A stretch of DNA of 64,000 bases from DASUPK01 sp963736685 (lineage in GTDB: Bacteria; Actinomycetota; Thermoleophilia; Solirubrobacterales; 70-9), in NCBI GenBank assembly GCA_963736685.1, contig CAVTPZ010000015.1, positions 124,001 to 188,000 of the forward strand, given 5' to 3'. Below the pieces are notes generated by a model. The model was not told the origin of the DNA, made no database searches, and worked only from the letters and a program-made list of their open reading frames with translations. Shown here piece by piece: positions 18,004 through 26,697 of this stretch (the stretch's first letter is position 1; every line of letters begins with the position of its first letter). Both the position numbers and the translations under genes were made by a program.

Positions 18004-18867
18004 TCAGGGGTTCGGAGTGATCAAGACGTTGTCGATGAGGCGGGCCCTGCCCACCTTCGCCGCGACCGCCACCAGCACCGGTCGCCCGTTGAGCTCGGCG
18101 ACGGGGGAGAGGTCCTCCGCGGCGCGCGCCTCCACGTACTCCGGCTCGATGCCGGCACTGCGAAGCTCGTTCCTCGCGACCTCCACGAGAGCCTCGGTGG
18201 AGCGCTCTCCTTCGCGGGCAGCCCGCTCAGCCGCGCTCAGGGCACGCGAGATCGCGGTCGCCTGGTCGCGCTGCTCCGCCGTCAGATAGGCGTTACGGGA
18301 GCTCAGCGCCAGGCCGCCCTCTCCGCGAACGGTCGGCTGCACGGCGATCTCCACGGGGAAGTCGAGATCGCGCGCCATCCGCTCGATCACGACCGCTTGC
18401 TGGGCGTCCTTGCGGCCGAAGTAGGCGATGTCGGGTTGCACCGAGTTGAAGAGCTTGGCGACGATCGTGGTGACGCCGCGGAAGTGGGACGGGCCTCGAT
18501 GGCCCGGATCGCCCTCGAGCACCCCGGTGAGCTGGTTCCCGACCTCGACGGTGGTGGCGAATCCATCCGGGTACATCTCGTCGGCGTCGGGCATCCAGAG
18601 CAGGTCGACTCCCTCGAGTGCCGCCAGCTCGGTGTCCCGGTCCTCGTCACGCGGATACCCCTCGAGGTCCTCGCCGGGGCCGAACTGGGTCGGGTTGACG
18701 AACAGGCTGACGACGACCACGTCGCAGTCCTCACGCGCTCGCCGCATCAAGGACAGGTGACCCTCGTGGAAGTAACCCATGGTCGGGACGAGTCCGATCC
18801 GCTTGCCCTCCCGCCGAGGAATGGCGAGCGCCTCTCGCAGCTCCGTCCTGGTGCGGACGGTCTTCAT
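18004..18867 (-). CDS. panC: Pantothenate synthetase PanC
   Basis: 287 residues. PanC joins pantoate and beta-alanine using ATP. The HIGH-like box is seen in VPTMGYFHEGHLSLMRRA, the second nucleotide motif in GRKDAQQ, and the substrate loop in LALSSRNAYL. ATG 18867 overlaps the stop of the upstream DUF2520 gene as ATGA, which fits operon coupling and decides the start over the longer frame beginning at 18891. Confidence 0.97.
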   Translation of the reverse strand: MKTVRTRTELREALAIPRREGKRIGLVPTMGYFHEGHLSLMRRAREDCDVVVVSLFVNPTQFGPGEDLEGYPRDEDRDTELAALEGVDLLWMPDADEMYPDGFATTVEVGNQLTGVLEGDPGHRGPSHFRGVTTIVAKLFNSVQPDIAYFGRKDAQQAVVIERMARDLDFPVEIAVQPTVRGEGGLALSSRNAYLTAEQRDQATAISRALSAAERAAREGERSTEALVEVARNELRSAGIEPEYVEARAAEDLSPVAELNGRPVLVAVAAKVGRARLIDNVLITPNP

Positions 18868-19610
18868 GAGGACACCCCGCGGGTTTCCCATGCGATGGCC
18901 TCCGCGCGCATCGCCAGCGCGTCGTACAGCCTGACGAGCTCCGGTGCGGTCTCGGCGAGTGCGACGCGATGCCGCTGCACCGTGGCGTGGTCGCCGCGGG
19001 CGATCGGTCCGGTGAGGGCGGCGGGTCCTTGGTCGACCCAGTTCGCCGCGGTGCGCATGACCAGCGGGGCGAGCAGCTCGCGCGCCTGGTCGACGCCGAT
19101 TCGCTCGAGCACCTCGGCGGCTGACTCCTCCAATGCCACCAGGAGATTCGAGGCCATTGCGGCGGCCGCGTGGTAGGCGGCCCGGTTCTCCTCGGGCACC
19201 TCGAACGGGTGCATCCCGAGCGTCTCGGCGAGGGAGTGGGCAAAGGCGAGCGCGGAGTGATCGGAGCCGGCGATCGCGGCCGGCGTGCCCGCGACGGCCG
19301 TCTCGCCGTCGGCGAAGGTCTGCAGCGGATGCAGGGAGAAGGTCGACGCGCCACGCTCTCGCGCCGGAGCCAGGACGTCGAGTGTGCTGGCGCCGCTGAC
19401 GTGGCCGACGAGCGGCGGAGCCACCTCCGCCAGCCGGGCGCAGGTCTCGGTGATGGCGTCATCCGGAACGCAGAGCAGGACCGCGGGACCCCCATCGATT
19501 GGCTCGTCTCGGCCGATGAGATCGACCTCGATTCCGGCAGCCCGAGCCGCGCCGGCCAGTGAGCCGCCCACGCGGCCACGGCCTACGACGACCATTTTGG
19601 TCGTGCTCAC
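18864..19610 (-). CDS. Rossmann-like/DUF2520 oxidoreductase in the pantothenate operon
   Basis: 248 residues from GTG 19610. The N-terminal Rossmann domain has GRGRVGGSLAGAA as nucleotide loop and LLCVPDDAI as strand 4. The C-terminal all-helical DUF2520 domain contains LHPLQTFADGE and RAAYHAAAAMASNLLVALE. Such proteins resemble 6-phosphogluconate dehydrogenase-fold reductases and often sit beside panC. Because ketopantoate reductase (PanE) is otherwise missing between panB and panC steps here, it is a reasonable candidate for that reaction; that assignment is inference. Confidence 0.85.
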   Translation of the reverse strand: MSTTKMVVVGRGRVGGSLAGAARAAGIEVDLIGRDEPIDGGPAVLLCVPDDAITETCARLAEVAPPLVGHVSGASTLDVLAPARERGASTFSLHPLQTFADGETAVAGTPAAIAGSDHSALAFAHSLAETLGMHPFEVPEENRAAYHAAAAMASNLLVALEESAAEVLERIGVDQARELLAPLVMRTAANWVDQGPAALTGPIARGDHATVQRHRVALAETAPELVRLYDALAMRAEAIAWETRGVSS

Positions 19611-19847
19611 GGAGGGGAGGTCATCCCGTTCCAGTTCCCGCATTGGAGATACCAGACGGCTTTCTTTGATGGACGAGGGTGTCGGTGCGTGAAGTTCGAT
19701 TGGGTCCGCGCTAGTTCAGTCACGGCCCGCGGCGAAGTATAGAGCGCGTTTCTGGCCAGCCAGCCAGTCGAAAACCGGCCGAATCGGCGGTATTTGCGGC
19801 CCCGGGAGCTACCCGGGCGGTCGGGAACCCGAACTACCATCAAGCCG
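19611..19847 (+). promoter_or_regulatory. Divergent intergenic region, DUF2520-panCB / fmdB
   Basis: 237 bp with no convincing coding frame. It separates the reverse pantothenate operon from the forward fmdB-udg-tsaE genes, so both promoters should be here. It is less GC-rich than its surroundings. A repeated CCCGGG pair (19801-19806 and 19812-19817) can fold as a short hairpin about 30 bp before the fmdB start. I see no clear -10/-35 pair or known riboswitch. Confidence 0.4.
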
Positions 19848-20135
19848 GTGCCGATCTACGAGTTCGCCTGTCGATCCTGTGGACATCGCTTCGAGGAGCT
19901 GGTCGGCTCGCATGTGGGCCTCGACGCCGCCGATGTGAGCTGTCCCGAATGCGGAGCGGCGGACGTGGAGCGCCTGCTCTCCGTCTCTGCGCCGCTGCAG
20001 CGCCAGCTGACGCCGAACCAGCGGCGCCGGCTGGAGGACAAGCGGGGGACGAATCGCGGTGGCGCGAAGGAGCGCTTCAAGCAGCAGCGTGCCACCGAGA
20101 AGCGAGCGGCCGCCCGGCGGCAGGGAGGCTCGTGA
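19848..20135 (+). CDS. FmdB family zinc-ribbon protein
   Basis: 95 residues from GTG 19848. The N-terminus PIYEFACRSCGHRFE with the second pair SCPECGA is the classic FmdB zinc ribbon (four cysteines, residues about 8-38). The C-terminal half is basic and Arg/Lys/Gln-rich. The family is annotated as putative regulators, but evidence is thin. The stop overlaps the start of the UDG gene as GTGA. Confidence 0.9.
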   Translation: MPIYEFACRSCGHRFEELVGSHVGLDAADVSCPECGAADVERLLSVSAPLQRQLTPNQRRRLEDKRGTNRGGAKERFKQQRATEKRAAARRQGGS

Positions 20136-20782
20136 GCGACGCGGAGCCCCGCCGTCAGGCGCTGGTCGAGGTCTACAACGAGGCCTCGGTCTGCGTGCGC
20201 TGCCCGCTGTCCGAGACGCGCAACCGCGTCGTCTTCGGGTCCGGCAACGCCGACGCGGACCTGATGTTCGTCGGCGAGGCCCCCGGCGCCGAGGAGGATC
20301 GCCGGGGCCTGCCGTTCGTCGGCCGCGCCGGCGGCTTCCTCTCCGACCTGCTCGAGGGAATCGGGTTGAAGCGCGACGATGTCTTCATCGCGAACGTCCT
20401 CAAGTGTCGCCCGCCCGGCAACCGCGACCCGCAGCCGGAGGAGATCGATTCCTGCCGCCCCTACCTGGAGAAGCAGGTCGAGCTGATCGAGCCGCGCATC
20501 ATCTGCACGCTCGGCAACTTCGCCACCAAGCTGCTCACGGCCAACCCGACCGGGATCACCAAGGTCCGCGGAATCCCGCAGGAGCGCATGCTCGGCGGTC
20601 GGCACCTCTTCCTCCTGCCGCTCTTCCACCCGGCCGCGGGGCTGCGGACGCCGCGGGTGGCCGAGCAGCTCCGTGAGGACTTCGAGCAGATCCCGGATCT
20701 GCTGGCGCAGCCGCTGCCGGAGCCGGAGCCGTTGGTCGCACGCGAGCCCGAGCCCGATCAGATGGGTCTGTTCGGCGGCTGA
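20132..20782 (+). CDS. Type 4 uracil-DNA glycosylase
   Basis: 216 residues. Family 4 UDGs remove uracil from DNA and hold a [4Fe-4S] cluster. Visible: motif 1 GEAPGAEEDRRGLPFVG, the active-site end motif FHPAAGL, and four candidate cluster cysteines (two in CVRC near the start, one in LKCRPP, one in DSCRPYL). GTG 20132 overlaps the fmdB stop. The C-terminal tail after the fold is Pro/Glu-rich and ends in a DQMGLFGG peptide; QMGLF resembles a beta-clamp-binding motif, which would place the enzyme at replication forks. Confidence 0.93.
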   Translation: MSDAEPRRQALVEVYNEASVCVRCPLSETRNRVVFGSGNADADLMFVGEAPGAEEDRRGLPFVGRAGGFLSDLLEGIGLKRDDVFIANVLKCRPPGNRDPQPEEIDSCRPYLEKQVELIEPRIICTLGNFATKLLTANPTGITKVRGIPQERMLGGRHLFLLPLFHPAAGLRTPRVAEQLREDFEQIPDLLAQPLPEPEPLVAREPEPDQMGLFGG

Positions 20783-21186
20783 CCGAGCGGACCGACAGTG
20801 CGGCTGCGACAGAGGCGGTCGGGGAGCGGCTTGCCGCGCAGCTCCGCCCGGGGGATGTCGTCCTCGTCAGCGGGGACCTGGGGACCGGCAAGACGACCCT
20901 GATCCGCGGCGCCTGCCGGGCTCTCGGGGTGGAGGAACCGGTGACCTCGCCGACCTTCACGATCGGGCACACCTATCGAGGCCGCATCCCCGTCTCGCAT
21001 CTCGACCTCTACCGGCTGGCCGATCTGGGCCAGGAGGACCCGGCGTTGCTCGACGACTACCTGACGCCCGATGCCGTGGCGTTCATCGAGTGGCCCGGCG
21101 CGGCCGAGTCGGGGATCGAGCGGGTCACCCAGCGGGTCGATATCCGGCACGCTGGGGGCGACGAGCGGGAGATCGAGCTGACCTAG
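20779..21186 (+). CDS. tsaE: TsaE, tRNA t6A biosynthesis ATPase
   Basis: About 135 residues. TsaE is the ATPase that recycles the TsaBD complex making threonylcarbamoyl-adenosine at tRNA position 37. Walker A GDLGTGKTTL, then SPTFTIGHTYRG, HLDLYRL and FIEWPG are all family motifs. The coding frame has no ATG, GTG or TTG before Walker A; the best fit is CTG at 20779, overlapping the UDG stop as CTGA. Length from that codon is normal. A GTG at 20929 would delete the ATP site and is rejected. Confidence 0.88.
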   Translation: MTERTDSAAATEAVGERLAAQLRPGDVVLVSGDLGTGKTTLIRGACRALGVEEPVTSPTFTIGHTYRGRIPVSHLDLYRLADLGQEDPALLDDYLTPDAVAFIEWPGAAESGIERVTQRVDIRHAGGDEREIELT

Positions 21187-21455
21187 GGAGCGACCGCCTC
21201 ATCCCACTCTCGTACCTCCCAGGAGCTGACCACTCCATTCACCACGAACGGATCCGTTCGCGCGAACTCCTCGGCCGCCTCCCGGGTGGTGAACACCGAC
21301 ATCGCGCCCTGCGACTGAGGGTCGCCGAACGGGCCGATCAGCAGGAGTTCGCCCCGCTCCCGGAAGGGGCGCCAATGCTCGCGGTGAGCGGGAGCGTGCG
21401 TGGGTGCCCTCTCCGAGACATTGTTGGCCGATTCGTAGAAGAGGACGTACTTCAA
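21183..21455 (-). CDS. YciI-like protein
   Basis: 90 residues with the YciI fold pattern: YVLFYESAN at the start, HREHWRPFRERGELLLIGPFGD with the conserved His and Gly-Pro, and FARTDPFVVNGVV near the end (Asp-Pro-Phe box). Members are dimeric ferredoxin-like proteins of mostly unknown enzymatic role. It ends tail-to-tail with tsaE, sharing 4 bp. Confidence 0.85.
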   Translation of the reverse strand: MKYVLFYESANNVSERAPTHAPAHREHWRPFRERGELLLIGPFGDPQSQGAMSVFTTREAAEEFARTDPFVVNGVVSSWEVREWDEAVAP

Positions 21456-21461
21456 GGCTGA

Positions 21462-21797
21462 CTAGTAGCCGTACTGGCCGCCGTTCTGATTCTGCTTCCC
21501 CTGAACCTGGTTCTGGACGCTCTGGACCTGGCTCTGGACGCTGTCAGCCTGCTGATTGGCGTTCTGGACGGCGGTCGAGATCTGGCTCGAAACGCTGCTC
21601 GAAACGCTGCTTGCCTGGGACTGGATGCTGCTGGCTTGAGATTGAACGCTGTCGATGACGTTGTTCACGCTGTCGCTGTTGCTGTCGCTGCCGCATCCGG
21701 CGACCGCGACGCCTGCGCCGACGCCGAAGACGGCGATGCCGAGCACCGCTGCGATCACCGCCGGGTGTCGTGTGGACCTGCTGGACTGCTCTGCCAT
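21462..21797 (-). CDS. Small Gln/Ser-repeat lipoprotein-like protein
   Basis: 111 residues. A membrane segment (AVIAAVLGIAVFGVGAGVAV) ends in VAGCGSDS, a plausible lipobox with Cys near position 35. The mature part is a heptad-like repeat of Gln, Ser and Val (SVQSQASSIQSQ pattern) likely to form a coiled coil, with an Asn/Gly/Tyr end. It lies 6 bp downstream of the YciI gene's start on the same strand. No enzyme domain is visible. Confidence 0.7.
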   Translation of the reverse strand: MAEQSSRSTRHPAVIAAVLGIAVFGVGAGVAVAGCGSDSNSDSVNNVIDSVQSQASSIQSQASSVSSSVSSQISTAVQNANQQADSVQSQVQSVQNQVQGKQNQNGGQYGY

Positions 21798-21857
21798 GAG
21801 GGTGGTTCTCCTTCTCCCGAGTTCGACGGACGCCGATCCTCCGGGCGCACTCTATTG

Positions 21858-22547
21858 ATGGTCGTGCTCGGTGTCGACAGCGCCACGGCGGATGCCGTGG
21901 TGGGAGTGACTGCCGACGGCGAGGTCGTCCGCGAAGCGCGGATCGACCCGGGACCCGACGGCCGGCCGCGTCATTCCCAGGTGCTCCTCGGCGAGATCGA
22001 GGGAAGCGTCGAGGAGGCGGGCGGCTGGGCGCGGATCGAGCGGATCGCGGTCGGAATCGGACCGGGCTCGTTCACGGGCCTGCGGATCGGGATCTCAACC
22101 GCCCGTGCTCTCGCCCAGGCGAGGCAGATCCCGATCGCGCCGGTCGGCTCCCTGGCTGCGCTGGCGCGTGGAATCTCGGAGGGCGGCTCGGAGTCTCCCG
22201 CGCTCCCGGTGATCGATGCGCGGCGCGGCGAGGCGTTCGCCGCCCTGTTCGATGACGAGGGAGTGGAGCTGTGGGCTCCCTTCGTGACGCCGCCCGGCGT
22301 GCTGGCCGCACGGGTCGAGGACCTCGATGTGACGCCTCAGGCGGCCGGAGACGGGGCGCTACGATTTGCCGCAGAACTGGAGGCCGCCGGTGCCACGGTT
22401 GCCCCGCCGGATGATCCGATCCACCGAGTCGCCGCAAGGCACGTTTGCGCGGTGGGGGAGGCGGCGGCCGTGGCGACGCCGGACCAGATCCAACCCCTGT
22501 ATCTGAGACCGCCTGATGCGAAGAGATGGCTTGAGCGAGATCGCTGA
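21858..22547 (+). CDS. tsaB: TsaB, tRNA t6A biosynthesis scaffold
   Basis: 229 residues from ATG 21858 (MVVLGVDSATADAVV). TsaB is the ASKHA-fold partner that binds TsaD for t6A synthesis. The box GPGSFTGLRIGISTARALA is diagnostic. It is followed by rimI with a 32-bp overlap and then tsaD, the normal bacterial cluster. Confidence 0.93.
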   Translation: MVVLGVDSATADAVVGVTADGEVVREARIDPGPDGRPRHSQVLLGEIEGSVEEAGGWARIERIAVGIGPGSFTGLRIGISTARALAQARQIPIAPVGSLAALARGISEGGSESPALPVIDARRGEAFAALFDDEGVELWAPFVTPPGVLAARVEDLDVTPQAAGDGALRFAAELEAAGATVAPPDDPIHRVAARHVCAVGEAAAVATPDQIQPLYLRPPDAKRWLERDR

Positions 22548-23022
22548 GTCCCCGGGCGAAGCGCGGGACGGGTTGAGCCTGCGCCGCCTGGGCTACGGCG
22601 ACCTTCCTTCGGTCATCTCGATCGAGCGTCGCTCGTTCCCGACGCCATGGTCGCTGGCGATGTTCGTCCTGGAGCTCTCGAAGCCGTCGGGGATCTGTCT
22701 CGCGGCCGAGGACTCCGACGGGCTGGTCGGCTACCTCGTCTGCGCGCGGTATGACGACGTCTGGCACCTGATGAACGTCGCCGTCCATCCCGAACGCCGC
22801 CGGCGCGGCGTCGCCACCGACCTGATCGAGCGTCTCTTCGAGGAGGCGGGCGCGGGGTCCCGGTTCACGCTCGAGGTCCGCGTCTCGAACGCACCCGCCA
22901 TCGAGATGTATCGCCGCTTCGGCTTCCGCTCCGCGGGGCGGCGCCGGCGCTACTACCACGACAACGGAGAGGACGCACTGATCATGTGGCTCGAGGCGGC
23001 CGAGGGCGCCTCGGTCGCTTGA
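22516..23022 (+). CDS. rimI: RimI-like N-acetyltransferase
   Basis: 168 residues, GNAT fold. Acetyl-CoA loop is RRRGVATDL; the substrate strand LMNVAVHPE and the end motif NAPAIEMYRRFGFRSAGRR are typical of RimI, which acetylates the N-terminus of ribosomal protein S18. It is embedded between tsaB and tsaD. The first 20 residues overlap tsaB and may not all be translated. Confidence 0.9.
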   Translation: MRRDGLSEIAESPGEARDGLSLRRLGYGDLPSVISIERRSFPTPWSLAMFVLELSKPSGICLAAEDSDGLVGYLVCARYDDVWHLMNVAVHPERRRRGVATDLIERLFEEAGAGSRFTLEVRVSNAPAIEMYRRFGFRSAGRRRRYYHDNGEDALIMWLEAAEGASVA

Positions 23023-24023
23023 TTCTGGCTCTCGAGACGTCCTGCGACGACACCTGCGCGGCCGTCGTCGACGGCCCGCGGATCCTCTCCAACATCGTCT
23101 CCTCCCAGGCCGCGTTCCACGAACGCTTCGGAGGGGTGGTGCCCGAGGTCGCCTCGCGACACCACCTCGAGCTCGTCAACGCCGTGGTCGCCGCGGCGCT
23201 GGACGAGGCGGGGACGACGCTGCCCGAGGCCGACGCGATCGCGGTCACCCAGGGGCCGGGACTGATCGGAGCGTTGCTCGTCGGGCTGAGCTCGGCGAAG
23301 GCGCTGGCGGCAGCGCACCGGAAGCCGCTGATCCCGGTCGACCATCTGCAGGGGCACGTCGCGGCCAACTTCCTCGAACCGGATCCGCTCGAGCCGCCGT
23401 TCCTCTGCCTGATCGCCAGCGGCGGCCACACGCTGCTCGCCGGCGTGCGCGAGCACGGTTCCTTCGAGGTCCTCGGCTCGACCGTCGACGATGCCGCCGG
23501 GGAGGCCTTCGACAAGGGAGCGCGGCTGCTCGGCCTCGGCTATCCGGGCGGTCCGGCGATCCAACGAGCGGCGGAGGAAGGTGACCCGGAGGCCTTCGAC
23601 TTCCCGGTGGCGATGAGCGAGCGCGGGCTCGACTTCAGCTTCAGCGGTCTGAAGACCTCGCTGGTTTACCGGGTCCGTGACCTTGGGGAGGAGCAGACCG
23701 AACGCCGGCGAGCGGATCTGGCCGCGTCCTTCCAGCGGGCGATCACCCACCAGCTGGTGACGAAGCTCCGGCGGGCCGCCCGCGCGGGCGACTGGCCCGC
23801 GATCGCCCTTGGGGGCGGTGTCGCCGCCAACGCCGAGCTCCGCGACCGCACGCGCGAGCTCTGCGACGAGCTCGGCATCCGGCTGAAGCTGGTCCCGATC
23901 TCGCTCTGCACCGACAATGCGGCGATGATCGGCTCCGCCGCCCGCTTCACGGATCCGATCGCCTACCCCGACTACCTCGGCTTCGATGCGAGCGCCGAAT
24001 CGGCTCGCCTCGCTGTCTCGTAG
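23019..24023 (+). CDS. tsaD: TsaD, tRNA N6-threonylcarbamoyltransferase
   Basis: 334 residues. TsaD transfers threonylcarbamoyl to A37 of tRNAs. Motifs: ILALETSCDDT, metal ligands HHLELV, VTQGPGLIGALLVG, CLIASGGHT and the C-terminal CTDNAAMIG. The TTG at 23019 overlaps the rimI stop as TTGA and gives the usual N-terminus; a GTG at 22986 would add 11 basic residues and is less likely. Confidence 0.96.
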   Translation: MILALETSCDDTCAAVVDGPRILSNIVSSQAAFHERFGGVVPEVASRHHLELVNAVVAAALDEAGTTLPEADAIAVTQGPGLIGALLVGLSSAKALAAAHRKPLIPVDHLQGHVAANFLEPDPLEPPFLCLIASGGHTLLAGVREHGSFEVLGSTVDDAAGEAFDKGARLLGLGYPGGPAIQRAAEEGDPEAFDFPVAMSERGLDFSFSGLKTSLVYRVRDLGEEQTERRRADLAASFQRAITHQLVTKLRRAARAGDWPAIALGGGVAANAELRDRTRELCDELGIRLKLVPISLCTDNAAMIGSAARFTDPIAYPDYLGFDASAESARLAVS

Positions 24024-24055
24024 GCGATGGGGCGAGCCGACCGAGGCGCGGTCGA

Positions 24056-24310
24056 ATGATGCGGCCACCGACCGTAGTTCTGTACGGGCGGCCTGACTGC
24101 CACCTCTGCAATGAGGTGCGCGAGGGGCTCGAGGAGCTTCGCGCGGGCCTCACCTTCGAGTTGGTGGAAGTGGACATCGAGTCGGATGAGGGACTGCTGC
24201 GCCGCTACCTGGAGCGCATCCCCGTGATCGAGGTCGGCGGGGAAGTCGTCTCGGAGTTGTTCCTCGACGCCGACGGTCTGCGCGCGCGGCTCGATACCTT
24301 GTCCGCATGA
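24056..24310 (+). CDS. Glutaredoxin family (DUF836-like) protein
   Basis: 84 residues with thioredoxin fold order. The N-terminal VLYGRPDCHLCNE carries a CxxC (C-H-L-C), and IPVIEVGG supplies the cis-proline. Length and the CHLC active site fit small glutaredoxin-like reductases. The stop overlaps the rex start as ATGA, linking a thiol redox protein to a redox repressor. Confidence 0.85.
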   Translation: MMRPPTVVLYGRPDCHLCNEVREGLEELRAGLTFELVEVDIESDEGLLRRYLERIPVIEVGGEVVSELFLDADGLRARLDTLSA

Positions 24311-24981
24311 TCGAGGACGTCGCGGCCGAGGCCGCCGAGCAGCAGCCCTCGGAGCTCACGGACGGGGATCGTCTCTCGCTCGGGGTCGCCGCACGCCTAT
24401 CGCGCTATCTCCAGGTGCTGACGCAGGCGCGGAAGATGGGCAAGGACACGATCTCCTCGCAGGAGCTCTCGGACTACACCCACATCAACTCGACCCAGAT
24501 CCGGCGGGACCTGTCCGGGTTCGGCAAGTTCGGCAAGCGAGGGGTGGGCTACAACGTCGACTCGCTGGTCTCGGAGATCCGGAAGATCCTCCGGACCGCG
24601 GGCCAGCACAACATCGCGCTCTTCGGCGCGGGCCACCTCGGGCAGGCGATCGCGAGCTCGGACATCTTCGCCGACCACGGATTCCGGATCGTGGCGATGT
24701 TCGACGTCGATCCGGTCGTGATCGGCCGGCAGGTGGGTGGCCTCGATGTCCGCTCGTTCGATGACATCGACGCCGTGGTCGAGGGCGAGCAGGTGGTCGT
24801 CGGCGTGCTGGCCGTTCCATCCGACGCTGCTCAGGAGGTCGCCGACCGGCTGGTCAAGGCGGGCGTCAAGATCATCTTCAACTACTCCGAGCGCCTGCTC
24901 CAGGTGCCTCCGGACGTCACCGTGCACACCTCGAGCCCCGCAGTCGACCTGCTCTACGCCCTCTACTTCTACCTGGCCTAG
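24307..24981 (+). CDS. rex: Rex, NADH/NAD-sensing redox repressor
   Basis: 224 residues. Rex represses respiratory and fermentative genes until NADH rises. The N-terminal winged helix is visible as SSQELSDYTHINSTQIRRD with FGKFGKRGVGYNV, and the Rossmann domain as LFGAGHLGQAI with the later conserved IIFNYSERLL. It follows the glutaredoxin-like gene by overlap and precedes the ligase gene by 16 bp. Confidence 0.96.
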   Translation: MIEDVAAEAAEQQPSELTDGDRLSLGVAARLSRYLQVLTQARKMGKDTISSQELSDYTHINSTQIRRDLSGFGKFGKRGVGYNVDSLVSEIRKILRTAGQHNIALFGAGHLGQAIASSDIFADHGFRIVAMFDVDPVVIGRQVGGLDVRSFDDIDAVVEGEQVVVGVLAVPSDAAQEVADRLVKAGVKIIFNYSERLLQVPPDVTVHTSSPAVDLLYALYFYLA

Positions 24982-24997
24982 ATCGGACCCAAGTCCG

Positions 24998-26207
24998 ATG
25001 ACAACCGATCCCGATCCAAATCACGACGGGCTGGACCTCGATGCGGTCCGGGAGACCTTCGAGGCCTCGACCGACTTCACGGTCGGGATCGAGGAGGAGT
25101 TCGCGATCCTGGATCCCGCCGTCCTCGACCTCGAGCACCGGTTCGAGGAGATGCAGGAGGCCTGCCTGCGGGATCCGGAGCTGACGCACGCCGTCAAGGG
25201 CGAGCTGATCGATACAGAGATCGAGATCCGGTCGGGCCGCGGCGAGACCTTCGCCGACGCGGCCGAGCGGCAGCGGGCGAGGAGGGCCCGCCTCTTTGCG
25301 ATCGCCGACGAGATGGGCCTGGCGCTTGCCGCGATGGGGACCCACCCGTGGGCCAACTACCTCGACCAGCACATCATCCAGACCGAGCACTACCGGCGGC
25401 TGGAGGGGGACCTGCGCTGGGTCGCGCAGCGGAACAACACCTGGAGCCTCCACGTTCACGTCGGCATCCAGGGGCCCGACCGCGCGGTCGCCGTCTCGGA
25501 CCGGATGCGGGAGCTCCTGCCGCCACTCCTCGCCCTCTCGGCGAACTCGCCCTTCCTCGATCATCGCGACACCGGCCTGCACTCGGTCAGGACCGAGATC
25601 TTCACGCGCACCTTCCCCCGCTGCGGCGTCCACGAGCCGTTCGGGGACTGGGCGGCCTATGCGGACTTCGTCCGCCTGCTCAATGCCACGGACTCGATCG
25701 TGGAGGCGACGCAGCTCTGGTGGAGCGTGCGCCCGCACCATTCCTTCGGCACGGTCGAGGTCCGGATCTGCGACGCCCAGACGCGGGGCGACGAGTCGCT
25801 CGGCCTCGCCGCGCTGATCACCGCCTGCGTGGCGCAGACCGCATCGGATCTCGACGCGGGGATCACGCCCGAGAGCGGGGACGGCTTCTGCGGCCGTCTG
25901 GGCGTCGCGCAGCGCGAGATCGAGGAGAATCTCTGGCGGGCGATTCGCTACGGGATGGACGGCGAGATGATCGACTTCCGCGAGGGACAGCTGGTTCCGA
26001 CGCCGCGCCGTCCTCGAGGATCTCGTCGAGTGGACGGAGCCCGCTCGGCAGACGCTCGGCCTGCAGGTGGACCTCCCGGACCGGAACGGCGCCCAGCGTG
26101 CCTACGCCCGCTTCGCCGAGGGCGCTCCGATCGAGGAGATCTATCGCCGCTCGGTCGAGGAGACCCGTAAGACCTACGCACCGGAGGGAGCCATCAGTGG
26201 CAGATGA
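24998..26207 (+). pseudogene. Glutamate-cysteine ligase family 2 (YbdK-like) carboxylate-amine ligase, frameshifted near its end
   Basis: About 403 residues in two frames. The first 335 residues contain VGIEEEF, a GTHPWANYLDQ loop and NTWSLHVHVG, all typical of GCS2 ligases that couple a glutamate-like carboxylate to an amine with ATP. Near 26003-26010 the frame changes; skipping one base restores AVLEDLVEWTEPARQTLG and a normal C-terminus ending TGA 26205-26207. In the uncorrected frame the tail becomes Arg/Pro/Gly noise. The end overlaps DUF1844 by 11 bp. Confidence 0.85.
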
Positions 26208-26613
26208 AGAACAGCAGGGCGAAGAGCAGCAGCCGGCCGAGCAGCAGCCCGGGCAGTTGAGCGACGAGGAGGTCCGCGCCCAGCTCGAGGAGGAGATCCG
26301 CAAGGTCCGGGTCGAGGACGTGATCCTGCAGAGCGTGGTCAGCATCCTCAATCTTTCGGCGCGGCGGATCGCGAAGGACGACGAGCGCGATCTGGCCCAG
26401 GCCAAGGTCGGAATCGACGCCGCCCAGGCGCTCGTGGACCTGGTCAAGCCCGACGCGCAGGCGCAGCTCCGCCAGGCGATCTCGGAGCTTCAAGTCCTCT
26501 ACGCCACGCACGCCGGAGAGGGCGAGCCGTCTGAGGAGGGCGGTGGCGGCGAGGGCGAGAGCCCCGACCCCGAGCCTCCGAAGGGAGACTCGGGCCTCTG
26601 GACCCCGGGCTAA
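26197..26613 (+). CDS. DUF1844 family protein
   Basis: 138 residues. The centre, VEDVILQSVVSILNLSARRI with LAQAKVGIDAAQALVDLV, is the DUF1844 helical core common near actinobacterial translation genes. The N-terminus is Gln/Glu-rich and the C-terminus is Glu/Gly/Pro-rich, both likely disordered. GTG 26197 has GGAGGGAG upstream. Function is unknown. A terminator follows. Confidence 0.85.
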   Translation: MADEEQQGEEQQPAEQQPGQLSDEEVRAQLEEEIRKVRVEDVILQSVVSILNLSARRIAKDDERDLAQAKVGIDAAQALVDLVKPDAQAQLRQAISELQVLYATHAGEGEPSEEGGGGEGESPDPEPPKGDSGLWTPG

Positions 26614-26646
26614 GCCGAGTACCCGGCGTAACAAGTAGACTGCCGC

Positions 26647-26672
26647 GCCGCTTTCAAGAGCGGCATTTTCTT
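26647..26672 (+). terminator. Rho-independent terminator
   Basis: Stem GCCGCT (26647-26652) with AGCGGC (26659-26664), loop TTCAAG, followed by ATTTTCTT. It separates the rex/ligase/DUF1844 transcript from hppA. Confidence 0.75.
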
Positions 26673-26697
26673 CGAACCCGACGCAGGAGCAATCCCC

